This document shows, in pieces, positions 57,809 through 64,000 of a stretch of 64,000 nt of DNA (its first letter is position 1; every line of letters starts with the position of its first letter). The notes beneath the pieces are model-generated. The model had not been told where the DNA came from. It made no database searches and was given only the letters and a program-made list of their open reading frames with translations. Source of the stretch: Neckera pumila (Eukaryota > Streptophyta > Bryopsida > Hypnales > Neckeraceae). The stretch lies in assembly GCA_963969595.1 (NCBI GenBank), contig OZ018418.1, positions 7,197,001-7,261,000 on the forward strand. The letters run 5' to 3'. The position numbers were made by a program, and so were the translations under genes.

Positions 57809-58210
57809 CCCTATGCTAAACGGGTCCATTACGTGAATCCGGAGGAAGTCTACATCACGATGCCGGAGGATGAGGAAGAAGAGGATCTGAATCTTGTTTT
57901 TTAGATCCAGCCTATTTATGGGTGAGGAAGACCTTTGCAGCAGTTGATGAGAGCCAACGTCATTCCGAGATCTGTTCCAATAGGGATGAATCTACATATG
58001 ATGTCTCAGCCAAAACCTTACGGGTTTTGCTTTAATTGCGGAAGTCCGGGTCACCATGCCAACAATTGTATGTTCAAAGGTGGACTAGGAGCGCCTATGA
58101 TATTAGCATGTCAGAATTGTCATGAGTATGGTCATAATGTTTCCAAATGTCAAAAACCACAGCAATACAGGGCAATCTATAAACAAGTAGAGGCTCCTCC
58201 TAGAGATTAG
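57809..58210 (+). pseudogene. gag C-terminus with two further CCHC knuckles
   Basis: The frame resumes after B2 (PYAKRVHYVNPEEVY, then an acidic run) and meets TAG at 57,902. It continues to MMSQPKPYGFCFNC. CFNCGSPGHHANNC is an intact CCHC knuckle, and CQNCHEYGHNVSKC is a second. Such knuckles bind genomic RNA during packaging. The frame ends at TAG, 58,208-58,210. Confidence 0.85.
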
Positions 58211-58399
58211 ATAACACTCAACTACGGATCTAAAACCGAAATTGAGAATTTGGATAAATGATCCATAGGTGTGGAGCTGCTGGATAGAGTAGGAGAGTTA
58301 GTGCATAGAGTAGGAACCCATAGCTCCATCAAAAATTAGAGAGAAGCTAGAAATAGAGGTAGAGTCAGAACTAGAAGTAGAAAAGATAGAAGAAAGGAA

Positions 58400-59280
58400 C
58401 TGGATTCAAGTGATTTTGATCACTCTAACAAATCCGCTAAATCTCAACCCGCAGCAACCTTGGAAAATGGGATACACCCAGAGGTATTTCCGAGGATATC
58501 AATGAGGAAGTTAGGCAAGAACTTAGGAATTCTAAATCCACTCTACTGGATAGAAAAGTTCTGATTTCCAGTTTACCAAGTTCACAGCCGAGAGTCAGGT
58601 TTAATGACACCCCAATTTTTATTGAACCAGAGAAGAGGGAAAATGATTATAACATTTTGCAGGAGATCAAGGATTAGAAGGCTAATGTTACCATTGGGCA
58701 ATTTCTACATGATAATGCCAACTATCAAAAGCTGATCCAGGATGCCTGGACTAAGAGAAGGAAATGGAGATCAAGCTTCCAACAGTAGTAGTTAACCTTG
58801 CCCAAGTTGAAGACTACGGACCATTGGAGCTTGCCGTGGAGATAGAAGGATGTTCCATTCCTAAAGTTTTGGTAGATGTAGGATTGGGAGTGAATCTGAT
58901 GTTGGAGGATACAGCATTCGACTTGCAATTTACAACTTTCAAGGCCACATATCAAGTACTTAGAATGGCGGATCAGTCCAAGGTCGTTCCGGTGGGAAGA
59001 CTCTTTCAAATACCAATCCGGATTGGGAAGGTGACTTATCTTTTGAATTTTGTTATTATCTGAGTAGACAAAAGAAGACCATTTCTTATGTTGCTTGGAA
59101 GACCTTGGTTGTATTTTGCAAGAGTGATTCTAGATTGGGGACACAAGGAATTTGTTATTGGTAAACCCAATATCCAGATTCCTTGGAAGAATGAAGAACA
59201 CCAATGAGAGACAAATGAATCGGATGGGTACACCACAGATTGATCGGATCCAGAAGATTCTACTACTTCATCTATCAACT
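58400..59280 (+). pseudogene. Retroviral-type aspartic protease region
   Basis: The 99-codon frame at 58,764-59,063 has ELAVEIEGCSIPKVLVDVGLGVNLM. The expected catalytic D-T/S-G is D-V-G here, so activity is doubtful. The flap-like and C-terminal parts follow (VGRLFQIPIRIG). A degraded linker with many stops lies on both sides. Protease would normally cleave the Gag-Pol polyprotein. Confidence 0.65.
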
Positions 59281-59539
59281 TAGTTAGAGAATTTGATGGA
59301 ATGATAGAGGCAAATTTCGATTTTCTAAAACCAATAGTAGAATTGGCAGAACCAGAGGAAGAAGATTTTCTTGATCCGGTTCTAAGATCCGCATTTGGTC
59401 AAACGGAAGACCGATCACTTGGAGAAGGCTGTATACCACTGTCAACTGACTGGATTAGAAGATAGATTCAGAAAGGCAGCTTATCTACTGTGAGGGAAAG
59501 ACTAATGTTCCATGGAGTGAGTTTTTAGTCCAATCTGAG

Positions 59540-60594
59540 GAATTGGAACCGGATCGGATCAAGAACATAGTAAACCCCTCGGACTATGAAAAGGTGGAAA
59601 TAGAATTGGGAAAGTTTTTTTTTCTGGGGAAATCTTTGAGCCAAGGTGAGGAAAGGGGCTGTGTTAGACTATTGAGGAAATACCTAAAGGTATTTGCTTG
59701 GACTCCATTGGACCTTAGCGGAATCCCACCAAATTGAGGGGAACATCAGATTGATCTAGTTGATGGAGCTGTTCCGATCAGACAACGCCAGTACAGACTC
59801 AATCCAAGGTACTTGCTCATAGTGAAAGAGGAAATTGACAGATTGTTGGAGGTTGGATTTATCTATTTGGTGAACAATTTGGAATGAATTTCACCTATTG
59901 GATTGTTCCCAAGAAGGTGGGAGCAGATGGGAAGGTGAAGATTCGAGTCTGTCAGGATTTCAAGAAATTGAACGCCGCGACAAAGAAGGATTATTTTCTG
60001 TTACCTTTTATGGATATAATCCTGGACCAAGTATTTGGTCAAGAGTGTTATAGTTTCCTAGATGGATTTTCCGAGTACAACTAGGTATCCATCCGCTTGA
60101 CATACCAGTTGAAGACTACCTTTACTAAGGAGTGGGGGACATTTGCCTTCAATCGGATGCTGTTTGGATTGATTAATGCACCCAAAACGTTCCAAGGCTA
60201 ATGATGGATATCTTCCAAGCCTTCCTCAAACATTTCTTGGAGGTATTCATTGACGATTTTGCTGTGTTTAGCAACAATACAACCACCTGGAGCTATTGGA
60301 GAAGACCTTCATCAGATGTCAGGAAATAGGATTGAAGTTTCATCTAGGTAAGTGCTTCATGGAATGCAATCCAGGATTTTGCTGGAACATATTGTTAGCA
60401 AACGCAGATTGGAAGTTGATGTGGATAAGGTTAAGGCTATTCTAGCCTTAGTAGCTCCCACTTGTGTAAGAGAAATCCGCGGATTTCTAGGATGTGTTGA
60501 TTATTGTAGGAAGTTCATTGAGGATTATGCCAAACTAGCTAGTCCTCTGACTGAACTCCTGAAAAAGGAAGTAGAGTTCACTTGGACTGCATAG
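59540..60594 (+). pseudogene. Reverse transcriptase (broken)
   Basis: Motifs in order are GEHQIDLVDGAVPIRQRQYR, IVPKKVGADGKVKIRVCQDF, SFLDGFSEY (motif A Asp), RMLFGL, FIDDFAVF (motif C, intact DD), and REIRGFLGC with PLTELLKKE of the connection region. Breaks are TGA at 59,735-59,737 and 59,884-59,886 (the latter where Trp is usual, before ISPI), TAG at 60,082-60,084 (EYN*VSI, usually Gln), single-base losses near 59,897 and 60,197, and another frame change near 60,290. RNA-templated cDNA synthesis is the family role, and this copy cannot perform it. Confidence 0.85.
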
Positions 60595-61168
60595 AGATAG
60601 AGAGCTTTTGAGGACTTGAAGAGTAGATTGGTAAAGGCTCCTATCCTCTCTCCACCGGATTGGATTTGGAAATTCCATGTAACCATAGATGAATCCGGAT
60701 GGTGTCTCGAAGCGATTCTTTGGCAGTATGATGAAAAGAAGGAGTGTCCTATCTATTATGCTAGTAGACAGATGAGCCTAATTGAGAAGAAAAATACCAC
60801 AACTGAGAGGGAAGCCCTTACTGTGTGTTTATGCTTGCAAGAAGTTCCGGCTCTATTTGCTAGGATAAAAGATCATTTTCCATACGGATCATGATTCACT
60901 AAAGTATCTAGTAAATAAACCGGATCTATCTGGTAGGATTGCTAGATGGATACTCCTGCTTGAGGAGTTCAACTACAAAGTGGTGGTGAAGTCTAGCATG
61001 GCAAACGCCAATGCTGATTTCTTGTCCAGACAAAGAGGATCAAAAGCAGTGGTGGGGATTTTGGATGACTTTTCGGAAGAGAAATTGGAGGACCTGGAAC
61101 CCAAAATTGCAGTTGTACCAGAGGCAATGGTGTACCACATTAGAACGGGTGCGGCTTCGGAGTTTTAA
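60595..61168 (+). pseudogene. RNase H region of Ty3 pol (broken)
   Basis: The region contains HVTIDESGWCLEAILWQYD, CPIYYASRQMSL, TTTEREAL and, after a frameshift near 60,840, sequence equivalent to KFR..LLG and DHDSLKYLVNK. It then joins NANADFLSRQRG near 61,000. TAGs at 60,592 and 60,598 lie where the homologous part of the 29-kb copy has Glu and Gln. TAA at 61,166-61,168 (EF*DII) again replaces Gln. Confidence 0.8.
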
Positions 61169-61189
61169 GATATCATTGACTACTTGACA

Positions 61190-62362
61190 TAGCACCGATA
61201 TCCAAATGGGTATTCAATGGAGGAAAAGATCTTGTTTCATCACAAGGCAACACCTATTTCTTTGATCCATGGGATATTGTTTAAGATGAAGGCAGATGAT
61301 CAATTGAGGAGATGTTTGGAGAAAAAGGAGCAAAAGCAAGTGATGAGTGCACTCCATCCCGGATCCTCAAATGGACATTTTGCAACCACTACAATTGTGA
61401 ACCAAATCCAAACATCTAGATACTGGTGGCCTTCTATGATCCGGGACGTTAAGACTTTTGTGGGTAGTTGTAATCAGTGCCAGAGGACAGGAGCACCTTC
61501 CTTCAAAAATCATTGGCCACTTACACCCATAATTCCCCTTGCTCCGTTTGAGAAGTGGGGAATTGATTTCATTGGACCAATCCATCCGGCTAGTTCCAGG
61601 AAGAAGAAATATATCACTTTGATGACAAATTACGCTACCAAGTGGATTGAGGCAAAGGCAACCAAGAAGAACGACAATTATACGGCAACCTTTTTTTGTT
61701 TGAGGAAATAATGATGCATTTTGGACATCCTTTGGAGCTGGTTAGTGATAGAGGAACTCATTTCCTCAATGATGTCATAGAAGACATCACCAAGACGTAT
61801 CTGATCAAATATAGAAAGACGACTCTATACAATCCAAAGGCGAATGGGCTAACTGAGCGAGCGAATGGGATTGTCCAGAAAAGTTTGAACAAAATGGTAT
61901 CCGCGCACAAAACGGATTGGGATCAAAAATTGGCATTTGCATTCCACTCTTACAACACTTCAGATAAAACTACCACTGGGAAGAGTCCCTTCTTTCTTGT
62001 TTTTGGACAGATAGCATTGCACAAGATAAAGATGGAGATTGAGACCCTACGAGTTATGGCATCCAAAAAGGGAGACCAGGTTCCGGAATTGAAGTTTCGA
62101 TTATTGGCAATTGAGGATCTAGAGGAAGCCTGCAGTGACGCTCTTGAGCGTACCATAGCTGTCCAACACAAAAGAAAGAAGGACTTTGATGCAAGATTGC
62201 TAAAAAATCATGGAGTATTGGAAGGAGGATTGATGTTGTTGTATGACAACTGTCATGAAGAATTTCCGGGGAAACTACATACAAGGTGGATGGGACCATA
62301 TCGGGTAAGTCAAATCTTCCCTAATGGTTCACTCCAACTTGAAGATCTTCAGGGAGATTAAC
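61190..62362 (+). pseudogene. Ty3 integrase
   Basis: The HHCC finger is at LHPGSSNGHFA and CNQCQRTG (61,350-61,490). The DDE core is WGIDFIGP (61,555), LVSDRGTHF (61,738) and LTERANG (61,850). The C-terminal tail has ARLLKNHGV and RWMGPYRVSQIF. A single-base shift near 61,697 (a T run) splits the core. The frame ends at TAA (62,360), where the related fragment at 45.95 kb reads TGG. No chromodomain is evident. Integrase produces the 5-bp duplications of the kind seen around B2. Confidence 0.85.
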
Positions 62363-62513
62363 TTGGTACTTGGACCAATGGGTCTAGAATCAAATATTAT
62401 AATATGGAAGAATTCCGAGAAGAATTCTCTAATTTGGACTCAGATCCGGATGCTAATAATCCAGTTTGGAATTAAGACTCTTACTTCAGTTTTTGCAGAG
62501 ACGCTCACATTTG

Positions 62514-62522
62514 AAAATGGGG
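62514..62522 (+). promoter_or_regulatory. Polypurine tract before the 3' LTR
   Basis: AAAATGGGG lies immediately 5' of TGATGTGGGAGCCC. A purine run adjoining the LTR start is the plus-strand primer site of LTR retrotransposons. Confidence 0.6.
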
Positions 62523-62525
62523 TGA

Positions 62526-64000
62526 TGTGGGAGCCCGAAAGTAGGATAAGTTTTGTTAGTGAGGAAAATAGAGGAAGGAGTTAATAGGGGTATAATGATT
62601 TGATTTATCCAAGGATAAACTAAAACATCTTACCATAATTAACATTCTTTCTTAAAAGAGTATTGATAGATAGATAATTAGGTTAAAAACATTAGTTAAA
62701 ATTTCCTATTCTTACTGAGAACCGAAACCCGATTGAAATCGGGAATTGTTCCAATACCAGAATTCACGGAAAAGGTAACGGAACACCTACGGAGAGCTGG
62801 TTGAGCGGATGTAGGATGCAATGGCCATACCGGAGATTAGAGCTGACCGTTCAGCAATCAGATTTATCCGCATGCAGGAGGATAACGGCTACCCTAATCT
62901 GGTGGCCATTCATTTGAGGGAAGTTCCAAGGGTCGGAACTTCTATCCTCATTCTTACGTTTGAATTTGGTTTGTGCCTAGAGCGCGAGTTAGGGAAGCTT
63001 TTGCATGCAAGTGTGTTTGGAGAGGATAGAAAGGTTTCCGTTCTCGGAGTGGAGAAAGCGGAAGAAGATTCTTACAAGGCAAGAAACTGCTCTTAGTTCT
63101 TTGAGAGAGGCATTGTTTGAGTGGATTGTGAGCAATTTGAGCAATGGTGAAGGTTGAGATCAGCGGATCAGGATAGCTCAAGTTCAAGACAATCTATCCG
63201 GCCATTCCAGAGGATAATGGAGAGCGGAAGCAATTGGAAGAGGATTCTGACCTGGCTACGATTTCTCCATTGAGCTTTAAGGGGAAGACTTTAGCTAAGG
63301 GTAAGACAACAGCTAAGCCTTTGGCGAGCAAGAAGCAACCGCCAAGGAAGGGCGCATCCAAAGCCAAGGAATCTTCTCCAAAGAAAGGTAGAAAGTAGAA
63401 GTAGAAGTAGAAGTTCTTAGGATAAGCCTAGAAACAGTAGGCGGAAATTACAATAAAGTAAAATATTGTTTAGTTCAGTTCAATTAAGGAAAGTTCATGT
63501 TTTTGAGTGTTAGAAGATACTTGGCAAGTACTTTTCAGCTGTATGCACCTGGACTGTACCTTTCCGGGGTTTTAGGATCTGAGATCCACATTTTGCGGAT
63601 CAAACAAGGTGGTAGAAAAGTCAACTTAGGAGGATAAGGAATGACATCTGTCATTCTTTGGTTCTCTGCTTTTGTTTCTGGGGACCTTTAAGATTTTCCT
63701 TGGTTGGTTATTTAGGAGTTGGAAGTTAGTTTCAACTCCGGGCAGTTTATACTCTTGTTTTCTATTTCAATCTTGCAAAGAAAGCTTGGATTTCAACTCC
63801 ATGAGTACTAGTCTGGAAAGTCTTGGTCTTGTGTTGAGGGGTTAGGCGGTGCTTTGACCATTGCTAGTTTAGGTAGCTTGGTTGTGGAAACTTGAGAGGA
63901 GAAGTTACCCACGGATTCTATCTGAATCCGGTTCCGGGATTTGAAGTGAACTGGTTGAGATATTTTGTGTACTAGGAGTGAAGTTTAGTTACTGCCGTTA
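62526..64000 (+). mobile_element. 3' LTR (partial, family A-like), cut by the window end
   Basis: It starts TGTGGGAGCCCG, as A1 starts TGTGGGAACATG. Frames at 62,821-63,096 and a Lys-rich tail near 63,290-63,400 (KGKTLAKGKTTAKP, KKQPPRKGAS) resemble the basic C-terminus of the A1 ORF, but the central domain is absent here, so this LTR has an internal deletion or belongs to another subfamily. A TTTAAGATTTTCCTTGG block near 63,690 recalls the A1 3' part. The LTR end is not reached. Confidence 0.6.

Larger units (their letters stand above)
54400..64000 (+). mobile_element. Decayed Ty3/Gypsy element, gag to 3' LTR, with nested B2
   Basis: The order is gag C-terminus (54,402-54,874 and 57,809-58,210), protease (58,760-59,060), RT (59,540-60,590), RNase H (60,600-61,170), integrase (61,190-62,362), a polypurine tract (AAAATGGGG, 62,514-62,522) and the start of a 3' LTR (TGTGGGAGCCC at 62,526). 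RT before integrase defines Ty3/Gypsy. The 5' LTR and gag N-terminus are missing to the left, and the 3' LTR runs out of the window. All genes carry stops or frameshifts. Confidence 0.85.

Noticed and set aside
25400..62400. Variant genetic code with TAG/TAA read as Gln, as in some ulvophyte green algae
   Set aside because: Many internal stops fit Gln, but others replace Trp, Arg, Lys, Leu or Glu, and TGA stops and frameshifts are equally present. Decay by C-to-T mutation explains them better. A search for tRNA-Gln with CUA or UUA anticodons would settle it.

Overview
This is eukaryotic nuclear DNA from a plant-type genome, most likely a streptophyte outside the flowering plants (bryophyte, lycophyte, fern or charophyte alga). 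The evidence is GT-AG introns, a short CCCTAAA telomere-type tract, Ty3/Gypsy retrotransposons with plant-like pol, very long AT-rich satellites, and relics of protein families (DUF7869-like, a TCCCRY/SDGC family, a ParB/DndB-like family, an FCP1-like family) that I recall mainly from such plants. The species is not identifiable from sequence alone. I saw no tRNA, rRNA, CRISPR or prokaryotic operon. Almost every coding segment is broken by stops or frameshifts, so most gene entries are pseudogenes or transposon remnants.

Layout. 1-4 kb: a minus-strand relic of the TCCCRY/SDGC family, whose intron holds an exact 60-bp minisatellite. 4.05-7.61 kb: a solo-LTR-like element (A1) with its own long ORF. 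7.6-13.9 kb: AT-rich DNA with a diverged 176-bp satellite trimer and a telomere-like tract. 13.9-18.3 kb: a plus-strand DUF7869-like relic surrounded by short palindromes (family 1). 19.5-24.2 kb: a tandem satellite of about 27 monomers of about 176 bp with hints of higher-order structure. 24.2-38.7 kb: a multi-exon locus with a ParB/DndB-like segment and then an FCP1-like phosphatase segment. Its introns carry a second family of short palindromes, and it is interrupted by a truncated Ty3 copy (about 28.98-32.81 kb) and by LTR-like element B1 (34,658-37,969). 39.5-46 kb: a gag fragment, pyrimidine-rich and minisatellite DNA, a diverged 0.95-kb duplication and an integrase-tail fragment. 46-51 kb: minus-strand low-complexity coding relics interrupted by an internally inverted copy B3. 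51.3-54.4 kb: AT-rich DNA with a 212-bp tandem repeat. 54.4-64 kb: a decayed Ty3 element (gag, protease, RT, RNase H, integrase, 3' LTR) whose gag is split by element B2 (54,875-57,803), flanked by a perfect 5-bp target duplication.

How it fits together. The most unusual theme is that both LTR-like families (A and B, about 2.9-3.6 kb) carry a homologous gene inside the LTR: an N-terminal globular domain, an acidic linker and a C-terminal coiled coil. An upstream TATA-like box precedes the gene, and a second one (TATATAAG in B) lies near the LTR 3' third, where the genomic RNA promoter would be expected. Copy B3 looks like a retrocopy of that LTR-internal transcript, with a 5' inversion resembling twin priming. 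The second theme is two distinct families of short imperfect palindromes confined to the non-coding parts of two different gene relics. The third is stop codons that often replace Gln, Trp or Arg codons, as expected from cytosine deamination in methylated repeats.
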